From the NCBI GenBank assembly GCA_937858825.1, contig CALMAI010000033.1, positions 1-50,541 on the forward strand: a DNA stretch of 50,541 bases, read 5' to 3'. Each line of letters begins with the position of its first letter. Within the stretch, counting starts at the first letter, position 1. This document shows positions 1-8,973 of the stretch, piece by piece. The notes beneath the pieces were generated by a model. It saw nothing but the letters and a program-made list of their open reading frames with translations, did not search any database and was not told the DNA's origin. A program made the position numbers and the translations under genes. The DNA comes from an uncultured Candidatus Peregrinibacteria bacterium (GTDB lineage Bacteria; Patescibacteriota; Gracilibacteria; UBA1369).

Positions 1-1
1 G

Positions 2-40
2 GACGTACTCTACAAACTTCACAACCTTGGAAAGATCTAA
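2..40 (+). CDS. possible 3' end of an upstream gene (partial)
   Basis: An open frame enters from the left edge and encodes DVLYKLHNLGKI before a TAA stop. It lies about 30 bp ahead of a strong hairpin terminator, which fits the tail of a plus-strand gene. Only 12 codons are visible, so neither the frame nor the product can be confirmed. Confidence 0.25.
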   Translation, partial: DVLYKLHNLGKI

Positions 41-64
41 TCTTTCCCTGGACGACAGACAACA

Positions 65-97
65 AGAAAAGAGGCCCCCATTCGGGGGCCTCTTTTT
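65..97. terminator. bidirectional rho-independent terminator
   Basis: A perfect 9-bp stem (GAGGCCCCC at 71-79, GGGGGCCTC at 84-92) with loop ATTC is followed by T5 (93-97) on the plus strand and preceded by A-rich sequence that becomes a U tract on the minus strand. It can end both the gene entering from the left and dnaB. Confidence 0.9.
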
Positions 98-119
98 GAA
101 ACATAAATAACATTTAGCT

Positions 120-1487
120 CTACTCCATTGGAGAGTACTCTTCCATCCGCCGATGCTTCTCCAAATTCATAAAGCGCATCTGCTCTTTCTTAAATGCCAA
201 TTCAATACGTCCAATCGGCCCATTACGATGTTTCCGCACAAAAATATCGGTAACGCCTTTCCTCTCAGTGTCCTCCTCATAATAATCCTCACGATACATC
301 ATCAACACCGCATCAGCATCCTGCTCAATCGCACCAGAATCACGAAGATCAGCCAGCTGCGGCACCTTGCTCGGACGCATTTCCACAGCACGCGAAAGCT
401 GCGACAGCGCCAAAATCGGAATCCGAAGTTCACGCGCCAGTTGCTTCAATGACCGTGAAATTTCAGAAATTTCCTGTACACGGTTTGAATTATAACCCTG
501 TTTCCCTGCGCTCATCAGCTGGAGGTAATCAATAATCAAAAAGTGGAGACCATGTTCCATTTGCAAACGTCGCGCCTTGGCCCGCAGTTCAGAAATCGAA
601 TTCCCCACCGAATCATCAATAAAAATTTTCATCGAATACAAATCATCCATCACCCCACCAATCCGCATAAAGTCATCCTCTGTTAACTGCCCTGTCCTCA
701 ATTTCCATGAATCAACTTCCAAAAGCGAACAGAACATACGTTCCACCAGCTGTTCTTTGGACATTTCCAAAGAAATTAATCCAATACTATAACCGGCCTT
801 GGCAATATTCTGCGCAATATTCAAAGCAAAAGCCGTTTTACCCATAGAAGGTCGGGCCGCCAGAATAATCAAATCGGCCGGCTGGAATCCGGACAAAATA
901 GTATCCAGATCGCGGAAGCCGGTTGGAATTCCCCGGTATTTATCGCGCGTTTCCGGATCATGCAGCTCGGTCACCTTGTCATACGTTGAATTCAAAACCT
1001 CTTTAATATGAACAAAACGATCCTTCAAAAACGTTTGTGAAACACCAAATAAAGACTTTTCCGCATTTTCCAAAAGATCTTCAATAGGACTCTGTTCATC
1101 ATAACCAAGAGCCGTAATATCGGCACCAGCCCGCAAAAGTCGTCTCAGCGTTGAACGATGTTTCACGATCAATGCATACTGGTACACATGCGATGCCGTC
1201 GGTACTTCATTTGCCAAAGATGCCAAATATGAAGCCCCGCCAATAGAATCCAAAAGCTTCTTCTCCTCCAGTTTATTCGTCAGTGTGAGCAGGTCGATCG
1301 GCGAACGTTTGTCATACAACTCGAACATCGCTTCATAAACAATCGAATGACTCTCATGATAAAAATCGTCGGGCGTCAATAAATCCGCAATCTTATTAAT
1401 CGCTTCTTTGTCGATGAGTAAACTGCCAAGGGTTGAACGTTCGGCCTCCAAACTATGAGGTGGAACGCGAAGTTGCGCCTCTGCCAT
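120..1487 (-). CDS. dnaB: replicative DNA helicase DnaB
   Basis: Hexameric helicase that unwinds DNA ahead of the replication fork and interacts with primase. The N-terminal helical domain (residues about 8-110, starting PPHSLEAERSTLGSLL) and a RecA-like C-terminal ATPase domain are both present. Walker A is ARPSMGKTAF near residue 211-220, the Walker B region is LIIDYLQLM, and the motif LSQLSRAVE is intact. Length of 455 aa is normal for the family and there is no intein. The ATG at 1487 gives the standard N-terminus; no Shine-Dalgarno sequence lies at the usual spacing. It is transcribed away from the yraN gene group and ends just before a bidirectional terminator. Confidence 0.97.
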   Translation of the reverse strand: MAEAQLRVPPHSLEAERSTLGSLLIDKEAINKIADLLTPDDFYHESHSIVYEAMFELYDKRSPIDLLTLTNKLEEKKLLDSIGGASYLASLANEVPTASHVYQYALIVKHRSTLRRLLRAGADITALGYDEQSPIEDLLENAEKSLFGVSQTFLKDRFVHIKEVLNSTYDKVTELHDPETRDKYRGIPTGFRDLDTILSGFQPADLIILAARPSMGKTAFALNIAQNIAKAGYSIGLISLEMSKEQLVERMFCSLLEVDSWKLRTGQLTEDDFMRIGGVMDDLYSMKIFIDDSVGNSISELRAKARRLQMEHGLHFLIIDYLQLMSAGKQGYNSNRVQEISEISRSLKQLARELRIPILALSQLSRAVEMRPSKVPQLADLRDSGAIEQDADAVLMMYREDYYEEDTERKGVTDIFVRKHRNGPIGRIELAFKKEQMRFMNLEKHRRMEEYSPME

Positions 1488-1573
1488 AAAGTGATCAATA
1501 ATTTATCTCCCTTTCATGTTTATGTCATCTCTATCTGTCACCATAAAAGGGATCTAATTTTTGCATACCTCAC

Positions 1574-1930
1574 ATGGCAAGTCAAAGTTACATCACAGGT
1601 ACCCAGGGAGAGCTGCTGGCTCAACAATTCCTGGAACAAAAAGGTTTTATGATTATTCAAAAAAACTATCGAATTCAAGGTGGAGAGATCGATCTGATTA
1701 CCCAAAAAGATGGATACACTGTTTTCTTCGAAGTAAAGACACGAAAAAGTTCAACCTTTGGTTTGGCCGAAGATGCGATCACATACCATAAGCGTCGTAA
1801 TCTGCTCCGTGCTATGTATACCTATTTATGCGATCATCCAGCCCCAAAATGGCGTTTCGATCTACTGGCGCTCGACATAAGAAGCAAGGTCGCTTACATT
1901 AAGCACTACCAGGATATTTTTTGTGTATGA
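1574..1930 (+). CDS. yraN: YraN/UPF0102 family endonuclease-like protein
   Basis: A 118-aa protein of the YraN (UPF0102) family, whose fold resembles restriction-type and Holliday-junction nucleases. Visible family motifs are GELLAQQFLEQKGF (residues about 12-25), KNYRIQGGEIDLI with the Glu and Asp of the nuclease-like core, and VFFEVKTR with Glu and Lys. The exact cellular role of the family is not settled; it is often encoded near DNA-processing genes, and comM lies two genes downstream here. The stop overlaps the next start in an ATGA arrangement, so translation of the two is probably coupled. Confidence 0.9.
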   Translation: MASQSYITGTQGELLAQQFLEQKGFMIIQKNYRIQGGEIDLITQKDGYTVFFEVKTRKSSTFGLAEDAITYHKRRNLLRAMYTYLCDHPAPKWRFDLLALDIRSKVAYIKHYQDIFCV

Positions 1931-3048
1931 ACGAAGAAGCGCGGAAAAAACTCTACATGTGGATCCTTATTACAGCAGCAGTAATAGGATTGCTCTTTGT
2001 GCTATGGGCAATCTTTTTAAATAGAGGAACACTAACCATCCAGGGTGACGCGCCTTTTTCGGTGAACGTTCAGGCCCTCCAGAATGAAAACTGTTTGGAG
2101 TCACCATGTTCAATCGAGCTGGCACCGGGGGACTACAACATCTCAATCCAGAAACCAGGGTTCAGAACTATTGAGCGAACCGTTCAGGTCCCTATTAACG
2201 GAGAACATATTGAAGAGGTAAGCTTCGAATTCATTCCGGTTATCCAAAAAGTTGGAGTCGAAGCCGATGTAAAAGCATTCCCGGAAGTAAGTGTTGTCGT
2301 GCCGGAACTTGGGGATACACCACTTTTTTATGAAGAAAACTATATAACCTATCTTGCCTACGACGACGCTACAAAGCGCCAGACTCTCTACCTTCGCGGC
2401 ATAACCGAAGACAGCCTCACCGAGCCACAGGTCACAACATCGTTCATCCGAACCATCGACGAGTACACTATTATACCCAACATTGAACAAGCCAATTCCA
2501 TTGCGCTCATCGACCAAAGTGGAGACGAAGATGCTGTTTACGTTGTGAACATGACAGAGAAATCAAGAAACAACATCTTCTCGATGGCCTTCATTAAAGA
2601 TCTCAAGTGGATCAATGCTCAAAAAGTGCTGATAGAAGCACAGGCCGAAGGCGACACTGGAACTTCTATTTATTGGTACAATCTTGAATCTGGCGAAAGC
2701 AAAAAACTGAATCTTAAAACTTCACTCAACAATATAGCCGTTTTGGATCAGACCACAGTAATTGCCGCAACGAATCAGGATGTAACCGGAGTAGCAGCAG
2801 TCAGCGGGACAAATGGCGCACTCATTACTCTGGGCGAAGCGCCGGCGACACCAAACATTGCTATTGCCGGATTAACAGAAGGACCACAACTCAGCTTCAT
2901 TCGGTACGACCTTGCCCTCAACGAAGCCAGGCTCATTACCATTGATTCAAATTTTTCATACGCAGACAAAATCAAACTTGGACGGGATCAAAAGTCGGTC
3001 ATGTTCCTGGTCAACGGCGAAGTGTACGAGCTAAAATTTGAAGCATAG
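1927..3048 (+). CDS. membrane-anchored PEGA-domain protein
   Basis: Starts at the ATG overlapping the yraN stop (ATGA); an upstream TTG in the same frame is less likely. Residues about 8-32 form one transmembrane helix (LYMWILITAAVIGLLFVLWAIFL). They are followed by a PEGA-like beta domain (about residues 34-100) with the features GTLTIQGDAPFSV, a pair of cysteines (NCLESPCS) and PGDYNISIQKPGF. The remainder is beta-rich with repeated short strand-turn units and could be a beta-propeller-like module outside the membrane. PEGA domains occur in surface proteins; no enzymatic residues are recognised. It is probably an exported, membrane-tethered surface or wall-associated protein of unknown function. 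Confidence 0.8.
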   Translation: MNEEARKKLYMWILITAAVIGLLFVLWAIFLNRGTLTIQGDAPFSVNVQALQNENCLESPCSIELAPGDYNISIQKPGFRTIERTVQVPINGEHIEEVSFEFIPVIQKVGVEADVKAFPEVSVVVPELGDTPLFYEENYITYLAYDDATKRQTLYLRGITEDSLTEPQVTTSFIRTIDEYTIIPNIEQANSIALIDQSGDEDAVYVVNMTEKSRNNIFSMAFIKDLKWINAQKVLIEAQAEGDTGTSIYWYNLESGESKKLNLKTSLNNIAVLDQTTVIAATNQDVTGVAAVSGTNGALITLGEAPATPNIAIAGLTEGPQLSFIRYDLALNEARLITIDSNFSYADKIKLGRDQKSVMFLVNGEVYELKFEA

Positions 3049-3113
3049 GGTTCAGCTCAAAACACAAAACGCAAATTTATCTTCCGATAATATTGTTGTT
3101 GTAGCCTTGAGGT

Positions 3114-4640
3114 ATGGCAACAACAGTTCACTCGCTTCAGGTACAGGGACTCCACGCTTTTCCTGTAGAGGTCGAAGTCGATATTTTACAAGGGATGTCG
3201 CATTTTTCGATCGTTGGCCTGGGGGATACAGCCGTACAGGAGGCGAAAGAGCGTGTGCGATCCGCGATCAAAAATTCTGGATTTGACTACCCAAGACAAA
3301 AGAAAATAATCAACTTGGCACCGGCAGACCTGAATAAACATGGACCACACTTTGATGTACCAATAGCGATTGGGCTGTTGACTGCCTCAAAGCAGCTGCC
3401 GAAAGAGGCAGTTAAGGGGAAGCTTTTTATTGGTGAGCTGGCACTCAATGGGAGCATTCGTCCGGTGACAGGAGTGCTGACTATGACCATAAGTGCCAGA
3501 AAGAATGGGGTGGAAACTATTATTCTACCGGCAGAAAATGTGGATGAAGCATCAATAATTGAAGGAATAGATATTATTGGAGTTGAAAATTTGGGAGAGT
3601 TAGTGACCTATATAAGAACGGGGAAGATTCAAGAAAAAAGAACGAACACGCCAAAGAGAATACAGAAGAGCCAGGATCTAAATTTTGACGACATTCAGGG
3701 GAATGCGCTCGCGAAGCGAGCGCTGGAAATCGCGGCGGCCGGAGGCCACCACATCCTCCTCACCGGCCCACCCGGCGTCGGCAAAACCATTCTCGCCAAA
3801 GCAACCCCTTCCATCCTGCCGCCGCTCAGCTCTTCAGAAAAAATAGAAGTCATCCAAATTCACTCAGCGGCAGGAACATTCCATCACCTTACGCCCGGCA
3901 GCACAACATCGCTCAACTCAATCCAACGGCCCTTTCGTCAGATCCACCCGGGCTGTACCAAGACCGCTCTCCTTGGCGGAGGCTCTCTCTTCAAGCCCGG
4001 CGAAATATCGCTCGCTCATCGTGGGGTCCTTTTCATCGATGAACTGCCAGAACTCCCTCGTGATCACCTCGAGAGCCTCCGCCAACCTCTGGAAGAAAAA
4101 CAAATTCACCTTTCCCGCGCACGTGGTACCGTCACGTATCCATCACAGTTCATCCTCATTGCCAGTATGAACCCCTGCCCTTGCGGCCACTTTGGCTCCG
4201 TCCATAAACAGTGCACCTGCAAACCTTATCGCGTCATCCAATATCAAAAGAAACTTTCCGGACCTCTCCTCGATCGCATAGACATTGTGGTTGAAGTGGA
4301 GCGCCAATCAACAGTTACACTTCAGCAGCAACAAAAGCCACAACTCAAAAGTATCCGCAGTCGCATCAAATTAGCCCGGGAAATTCAGTCCAAACGTTTT
4401 CACAAAACCTCTATCACCACCAACGGTGAAATGAACGTTCGACAAATAAAAACCTTTTGTCAGCTCAATCAAGAAGCTACAAAATTTCTCCAGACTGCTA
4501 GCGAAAAACTTGTCCTTTCCGGAAGACAGTACTATCAAACCATCCGCCTTGCCCAAACAATCGCGGATCTGGAAAAATCATCAACTATAGAAAAACAGCA
4601 CATCGCCGAAGCGCTTCAGTATCGAAAATCAGAAACATAA
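3114..4640 (+). CDS. comM: ComM/YifB-type Mg-chelatase-like AAA+ ATPase
   Basis: A 508-aa protein with the complete ComM/YifB layout. The N-terminal ribosomal-S5/Lon-protease-like domain covers residues about 1-170 (VHSLQVQGLHAFPVEVEVDI). The AAA+ Mg-chelatase domain has Walker A GPPGVGKT near residue 218 and Walker B GVLFIDELPEL, plus a cysteine cluster (NPCPCGHFG, QCTC). A C-terminal helical domain is present. ComM is a hexameric branch-migration helicase that promotes integration of transforming DNA in naturally competent bacteria. The ATG is 3 nt after GAGG, a weak and very close Shine-Dalgarno. Base composition flips within the gene: the first 190 codons are G-rich on the coding strand and the rest C-rich. 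Confidence 0.95.
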   Translation: MATTVHSLQVQGLHAFPVEVEVDILQGMSHFSIVGLGDTAVQEAKERVRSAIKNSGFDYPRQKKIINLAPADLNKHGPHFDVPIAIGLLTASKQLPKEAVKGKLFIGELALNGSIRPVTGVLTMTISARKNGVETIILPAENVDEASIIEGIDIIGVENLGELVTYIRTGKIQEKRTNTPKRIQKSQDLNFDDIQGNALAKRALEIAAAGGHHILLTGPPGVGKTILAKATPSILPPLSSSEKIEVIQIHSAAGTFHHLTPGSTTSLNSIQRPFRQIHPGCTKTALLGGGSLFKPGEISLAHRGVLFIDELPELPRDHLESLRQPLEEKQIHLSRARGTVTYPSQFILIASMNPCPCGHFGSVHKQCTCKPYRVIQYQKKLSGPLLDRIDIVVEVERQSTVTLQQQQKPQLKSIRSRIKLAREIQSKRFHKTSITTNGEMNVRQIKTFCQLNQEATKFLQTASEKLVLSGRQYYQTIRLAQTIADLEKSSTIEKQHIAEALQYRKSET

Positions 4641-4643
4641 AAT

Positions 4644-5312
4644 CTAAATCGGATCCCCAATCACACTTACGGCAGGTCCCCACATTGGAAACCGCGCATC
4701 AGTAGGCAACACTTCAGAAACAATACTCTTCACAGAAAAGTCCTCTGTTTGAGAAAACCCCACCTTCACCCGATGCCCCGGCATAACATCATCACTCAAT
4801 GTTCCGGTCACAGCAAATGCAACAGGATTTCCTGGATGCAACCGCACATGAATACCATTAAAAACAGCCTTACCATCAACAAAGGCCCGTTCGGCAAAAA
4901 ACTCTCCATCAATAGAGAGTTGAACATTCGCGACATCATTATCACTTGCTGTCCCCCCAAGAGACAAAACCAGCCGATCAATCTTCGCGGCCTTCCGGGA
5001 ATCAACTTCAAACGATAAAAACGAAACATTCTCCTCGCCCGGTCGTGCAGCACCACTTCCATAATACTCACTTTCCATAGTCACATGCACAAGCGGATCC
5101 TCTTCTGGAATATAGGCAACGGCCTCGGCGGAAACTCCATGTAGACTTGAACTTTCAGACCCTGGAACACTAATCATACCGGCAAATTTCAAACTCTGTA
5201 AAAGAACAAATAACGCCAGAACCACAAACAAAACTATAAGCAAAACCGCACGCCCCTGCTTTTTGGCAGGATCTCTTTCAAGAAATCGGAATGAATGGAT
5301 GCGTTGCGCCAT
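4644..5312 (-). CDS. single-pass membrane protein with extracellular beta-sandwich domain, unknown function
   Basis: The frame is open further upstream, but the ATG at 5312 (MAQRIHSFRF) is chosen because the longer version would run through murA. The resulting 222-aa protein has a basic N-terminus and one transmembrane helix at about residues 21-42 (AVLLIVLFVVLALFVLLQSL). About 160 residues of beta-rich sequence follow, with alternating hydrophobic strands and no cysteines. A perfect TATAAT on the minus strand at 5345-5340 lies 27 nt before the start. Convergent with comM, with only 3 bp between the stops. No named family recognised; topology suggests an exported domain. Confidence 0.7.
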   Translation of the reverse strand: MAQRIHSFRFLERDPAKKQGRAVLLIVLFVVLALFVLLQSLKFAGMISVPGSESSSLHGVSAEAVAYIPEEDPLVHVTMESEYYGSGAARPGEENVSFLSFEVDSRKAAKIDRLVLSLGGTASDNDVANVQLSIDGEFFAERAFVDGKAVFNGIHVRLHPGNPVAFAVTGTLSDDVMPGHRVKVGFSQTEDFSVKSIVSEVLPTDARFPMWGPAVSVIGDPI

Positions 5313-5339
5313 CTCAAAATCAGGAAAAGGTATCTCTGT

Positions 5340-5378
5340 ATTATAGCACTTTTCATCAAGATCTTTAAGGGCTATACT
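5340..5378. promoter_or_regulatory. divergent promoter region between a membrane-protein gene and murA
   Basis: TATAAT on the minus strand (5345-5340) serves the leftward gene. On the plus strand TATACT (5373-5378) ends 9 nt before the murA ATG, so the murA transcript would start at or within a few bases of the start codon. The -35 boxes are weak on both sides (TTTTCA at 5350-5355 for murA). Confidence 0.5.
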
Positions 5379-5387
5379 GCTTTCGCT

Positions 5388-6659
5388 ATGCCAAACACAA
5401 CCCAAAAATTTTTGGTCCAGGGGGGCAAAACCCTCAATGGAACAGTTACCGTGAGCGGGTCCAAAAACGCGGCACTCCCGATTCTTTGCGCTGCACTGCT
5501 CACAGGTGAAGCATGTGAAATCACAAACGTCCCGGACATCAACGACATTCACAATCTACTCAAAATCTTTTCACATCTGAACGTCAAAACAGCCTTTCAG
5601 GATGGTACAGTCCACATCGATGCCTCTGAGCTACAAATGGGTGACGTTCCCAAAGAACTTGCCTGCCTTATGCGAGCATCTATCCTTATGGCCGGACCAC
5701 TCATCGGACGGCTTGGAGAGGTAAAAATGCCCTTCCCAGGAGGATGCGTACTTGGGAAACGCCCAATCCATGCACATACACACGCACTCAAAGAGTTAGG
5801 TGCGGAGGTAATTGATCAGACAAAACTTCTCCACATAAAAAGAGATAAACCTCGCAATGCCCGCATTATTATGCCCGAAGTCAGTGTAACCGGAACAGAA
5901 AACGCGCTAATGCTTGCTGCTGTCACACCAGGAAAAACAGAAATCCGCCTGGCAGCGGCAGAACCTCATGTGCAGGATCTCTGCCATTTTCTCAACAAAA
6001 TGGGGGCGAAAATAGAAGGGATCGGAACCCACTTTCTTACCATTGAAGGTGTTTCCGAACTCCACGGTACCAAGCACGCTATTACTGGGGACTACCTTGA
6101 GGCCGGAACCTTTGCCATCGCGGGACTTGTTACACGTGGAGACATTAAAATTCAAGGAATTCAAACCAGTCAGCTCGACAGTTTTTGGGAAAAACTGGAA
6201 GAGGCCAACGCCAGTTACGAACTAAAATCTGATGAAATTCACATCAAGCCAAACGGTAAACTCAACGCGATTCAGAACCTTCGCACATCTGTGTATCCAA
6301 GCTTTGCAACCGATCTACAAGCGCCATTCGCTGTTTTGCTTACCCAGGCAGAAGGTGAAAGCAACATTTTCGAAACACTCTTTGATGGCCGCCTCCAATA
6401 CCTCTACGAACTCGAAAAAATGGGAGCCAAAGTAGAAGTCCATAACCCACACCAGGCGACCATAACAGGACCAACCAAACTGATGGGAGTACCAATCTCC
6501 AGTCTAGACCTCCGTGCCGGAGCAGCCATGGTTCTTGCTGCTCTCTGTGCCGAAGGAACAACCGAAATTTCCAACATCAACTATATCGACCGTGGATACG
6601 AAAATCTGGAAGGCAAGCTCACGGCTCTCGGCGCCAGTATTGAACGCATAGAAAGTTAG
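5388..6659 (+). CDS. murA: UDP-N-acetylglucosamine 1-carboxyvinyltransferase MurA
   Basis: First committed step of peptidoglycan synthesis: transfers enolpyruvate from phosphoenolpyruvate to UDP-GlcNAc in the cytoplasm. The N-terminus FLVQGGKTLNGTVTVSGSKNAALPIL is diagnostic of the family, with the catalytic-site Lys and Asn of SGSKNAA. The loop PFPGGCVLGKRPIHAH carries the PEP-binding active-site Cys. DLRAGAAMVLAAL and IDRGYENLEGKL near the C-terminus are also standard. Length of 423 aa is normal when ATG 5388 is used; the longer frame from 5295 would overlap the divergent gene. The start lies 9 nt after a TATACT box, so the mRNA may be leaderless. Shows that this organism makes peptidoglycan, relevant to the SLH and LPETG proteins nearby. 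Confidence 0.96.
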   Translation: MPNTTQKFLVQGGKTLNGTVTVSGSKNAALPILCAALLTGEACEITNVPDINDIHNLLKIFSHLNVKTAFQDGTVHIDASELQMGDVPKELACLMRASILMAGPLIGRLGEVKMPFPGGCVLGKRPIHAHTHALKELGAEVIDQTKLLHIKRDKPRNARIIMPEVSVTGTENALMLAAVTPGKTEIRLAAAEPHVQDLCHFLNKMGAKIEGIGTHFLTIEGVSELHGTKHAITGDYLEAGTFAIAGLVTRGDIKIQGIQTSQLDSFWEKLEEANASYELKSDEIHIKPNGKLNAIQNLRTSVYPSFATDLQAPFAVLLTQAEGESNIFETLFDGRLQYLYELEKMGAKVEVHNPHQATITGPTKLMGVPISSLDLRAGAAMVLAALCAEGTTEISNINYIDRGYENLEGKLTALGASIERIES

Positions 6660-7504
6660 TTCTCGAAAAATATTTCGCTACCATCACTCCAAAGTCTCAC
6701 CCGCCCGTCTAAATCGGTACGGTAAATCGTCATGTTCCGCTTTTGAAAATGAGCAATCGTTTCAGGATGAGGATGCAAAAACTGATTGTCTACACCACAG
6801 GAAATCACTGCCCACTGGGGCTGAACAAGATCCAAAAATGGTTCACTACTACTAGTTCTGCTACCATGATGTCCGGCTTTCAAAACATCACTCCGTAGAT
6901 CCAAAGGTGAGGCGACCAACTCTTCTTCACCTTCAATTTCCAGATCCCCAGAAAAATAAAAAATTCGTTCACCATAAAGAAGTCGAAATGAAATAGAACT
7001 ATTATTCACATTTTCAAACTCCCTCCCAGCCAAAGATTCAAGGGGATAAACAATATCCAAAACCACATCATCAAGGGCATAGTCAGTATCTCCATTCACA
7101 AAAACCACATTCACTCCCCGCTCCTCAATCAACTCTAAAAACCTCTCATACCCTTTATAGCCATACGAAACTCCAGATACCATAACCGTTCCAACATCGT
7201 ATCGCTCCAGCACTTCAATCAAACCATCCAAATGATCCGCATGTGGATGACTGAGCATCACAACATCAATCCGCCGGGCAAAAAACGGCATCACCCCAGC
7301 CAGTTCACCCAAAACCGCATCACCAGGCCCCCCATCAATCAAAATGTACTGCCGGCCCGGCGTCCGCACCAGCGTCGCATCCCCCTGACCAATGTTCAAA
7401 TAATAAATATGCAAAAACCCATCACCCAGTGACTGAAAACAGATCACCAGCATGATTACTCCACAAATAGCTCCCCCAATAAGAATCTGTATCCATCGAC
7501 GCAT
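6656..7504 (-). CDS. ComEC-type metallo-beta-lactamase-fold protein, membrane anchored
   Basis: A 282-aa protein with an N-terminal membrane segment (residues about 5-24, IQILIGGAICGVIMLVICF) and a metallo-beta-lactamase fold like the C-terminal domain of the DNA-uptake protein ComEC. Metal-ligand motifs are complete: LSHPHADHLDG, IDGGPGDA, FSGDLE and AGHHGSRTSS. The start YLNIGQGDATLVRTPG is typical of the ComEC/Rec2 group. The ComEC channel domain is absent, so this is a stand-alone version, perhaps a nuclease that degrades the non-transported strand; that role is inference. A GTG 18 nt upstream is an alternative start. The stop overlaps the convergent murA stop by 4 bp. Confidence 0.87.
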   Translation of the reverse strand: MRRWIQILIGGAICGVIMLVICFQSLGDGFLHIYYLNIGQGDATLVRTPGRQYILIDGGPGDAVLGELAGVMPFFARRIDVVMLSHPHADHLDGLIEVLERYDVGTVMVSGVSYGYKGYERFLELIEERGVNVVFVNGDTDYALDDVVLDIVYPLESLAGREFENVNNSSISFRLLYGERIFYFSGDLEIEGEEELVASPLDLRSDVLKAGHHGSRTSSSEPFLDLVQPQWAVISCGVDNQFLHPHPETIAHFQKRNMTIYRTDLDGRVRLWSDGSEIFFEN

Positions 7505-7562
7505 ACACCAACCATACGGCACAACCCTTATGAAAAACTAAAATTTGCATAAATGCTCAAAG

Positions 7563-7591
7563 TTGACAAAGATAGAAGAGGAAACTACTAT
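7563..7591 (+). promoter_or_regulatory. sigma-70 promoter of the sigma-factor gene
   Basis: Perfect TTGACA (7563-7568), 17-bp spacer, TACTAT (7586-7591). The predicted start of transcription leaves a 5' leader of only about 14 nt and no Shine-Dalgarno before the ATG at 7612. One of the best promoter matches in the window. Confidence 0.8.
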
Positions 7592-7611
7592 GCCAGCCTT
7601 TTCAAAAACCC

Positions 7612-8598
7612 ATGAAGAAAGGTCCAAACAGCAGAAATAGTGAAAAGCCAGAGAATGAACATGGCAATGAAGCTGTGGGTGCATTCTTTAAGGATCTGGG
7701 AAAATGTCCTCCAATGACGCGTAAGGAGGAACAAGAGTACATTAAAGAAATGGTGCGTATTAGAGATGAAAAAGATCTTCTGCTAGAAGCAATCAACCAG
7801 AAAAATCCAGAGGATATCAGTGAAGATGAGCGCAACGAACTCCAAAAAGCTCAGCGCGCTTACGAGAAGATTCGCAACATTTTTATCAGCAGGAACCTTC
7901 GACTGGTAGCAAAAATAGCCAAACGGTATATCAAGGTATCAGGTATAGAAATTACCGATCTCGTTAATGAGGGAAGTATTGGAATTATGCGTGCAGTGGA
8001 TAAGTTCGACCCAGAAGTAGGTGTTCGCTTCGCAACCTATGCCGGACACTGGATCCGCCAGGCAATGAATCGGACCATACAAAACCACGCACGCACGGTG
8101 CGTTGTCCAATTCATATCCATCAGCTCGCCAACAAAGTAAAAAAAATACAGAGAGAAGCTCTTAGCCGGGGAGAAGCAGAACCAACAGTGGAGGAAATCG
8201 CAGCACAGGTGGGAAAGAGTGTAGAGGTGCTCAAAAGAGTTATTGCCTTTCAGCAGGCCTCAATCTCTTCATTGGACGCACCCATTAATAGTGGCGATTC
8301 CAGCAGTGAATCCTATATCGATTGGGTATCGGATGAAGACATGGATCTGCAGGACGAAGCTCTAGATAGAAAACGTGACATTGAACAAGTCCATAAACTG
8401 GTGGAAAGTCTAGATCCACGGGATAAAAGAATTATAGAGCTGCGTTACGGACTTGATGATGAGGATGCTCAAACCCTTCAGGCAATCGGTCATCAATTTG
8501 GAGTTTCACGTGAACGTATCCGGCAGATTGACAATGAGATCCGAAGAAGACTAAGGAAAAAATTAATGCAGGCAATAGAAGCTCCAGAAGTGGTATAG
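7612..8598 (+). CDS. rpoD: RNA polymerase sigma-70 family factor (RpoD-like)
   Basis: A 328-aa sigma factor that directs RNA polymerase to -10/-35 promoters. Region 1.2 (AVGAFFKDLGKCPPMTRKEEQEYI) is near the N-terminus; the long acidic region 1.1 of many primary sigmas is missing. Region 2 has NLRLVAKIAKRY, DLVNEGSIGIMRAVDKFDP and FATYAGHWIRQAMNR. Region 3 follows, and region 4.2 ends with FGVSRERIRQID. Some normally near-invariant positions differ (HWIRQAMNR instead of the usual WWIRQAI.R). It is the only sigma gene here and is likely the housekeeping factor, consistent with the TTGACA/TATAAT promoters found throughout; that assignment is inference. Confidence 0.9.
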   Translation: MKKGPNSRNSEKPENEHGNEAVGAFFKDLGKCPPMTRKEEQEYIKEMVRIRDEKDLLLEAINQKNPEDISEDERNELQKAQRAYEKIRNIFISRNLRLVAKIAKRYIKVSGIEITDLVNEGSIGIMRAVDKFDPEVGVRFATYAGHWIRQAMNRTIQNHARTVRCPIHIHQLANKVKKIQREALSRGEAEPTVEEIAAQVGKSVEVLKRVIAFQQASISSLDAPINSGDSSSESYIDWVSDEDMDLQDEALDRKRDIEQVHKLVESLDPRDKRIIELRYGLDDEDAQTLQAIGHQFGVSRERIRQIDNEIRRRLRKKLMQAIEAPEVV

Positions 8599-8601
8599 TG
8601 G

Positions 8602-8961
8602 ATGTATAAATCCATGACCACAAACACCATGAAAAAACTCACATACAAAGACCAACAAGGCAACATTATTGCCGAAGCAACAGGCAAACAGATTCATGAA
8701 GCCGAAGGCAACTACTACCTGGATCCGGACACCGTCAAGCTCGACCAGCTCGCCATGGTTCCCAACTCCTACCACTGCCCAATCAAAAACAGCGACGCGG
8801 ATTACTACTACCTCAAGGACGAAAATGGCGAACCAGTCGGACAGGAAGCCTGCTGGCTCTACAAATCCATCCCAGCCGAAGAATTCAAACACATCGAAGG
8901 AAAAGTCGGCTTCTACCCGCGTAGCACCGCAACGCTCACCCTTGAAGAGTCAGAGGTTTAA
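8602..8961 (+). CDS. DUF427 domain protein
   Basis: A 119-aa protein matching the small beta-rich DUF427 fold, whose signature here is HCPIKNSDADYYYL, then ACWLYKSIP and IEGKVGFYP. The first visible ATG (8602) lies 3 nt after the sigma-factor stop. In-frame ATGs at 8614 and 8629 are equally possible; 8629 (MKKLTYKD) begins directly at the domain. A TATAGT box at 8594-8599 overlaps the sigma stop codon. Biochemical role of DUF427 is unknown. A hairpin terminator follows 19 nt after the stop. Confidence 0.82.
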   Translation: MYKSMTTNTMKKLTYKDQQGNIIAEATGKQIHEAEGNYYLDPDTVKLDQLAMVPNSYHCPIKNSDADYYYLKDENGEPVGQEACWLYKSIPAEEFKHIEGKVGFYPRSTATLTLEESEV

Positions 8962-8973
8962 TTGCCAATAAAA

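Noticed and set aside
5295-5387. Longer murA start
   Set aside because: The extra 31 residues are not part of the MurA family, and the frame overlaps the divergent promoter region.
5313-5552. N-terminal extension of the minus-strand membrane protein (80 residues, Cys-rich)
   Set aside because: It runs antisense through the conserved start of murA and past a TATAAT box; the later ATG gives a normal membrane-protein N-terminus.
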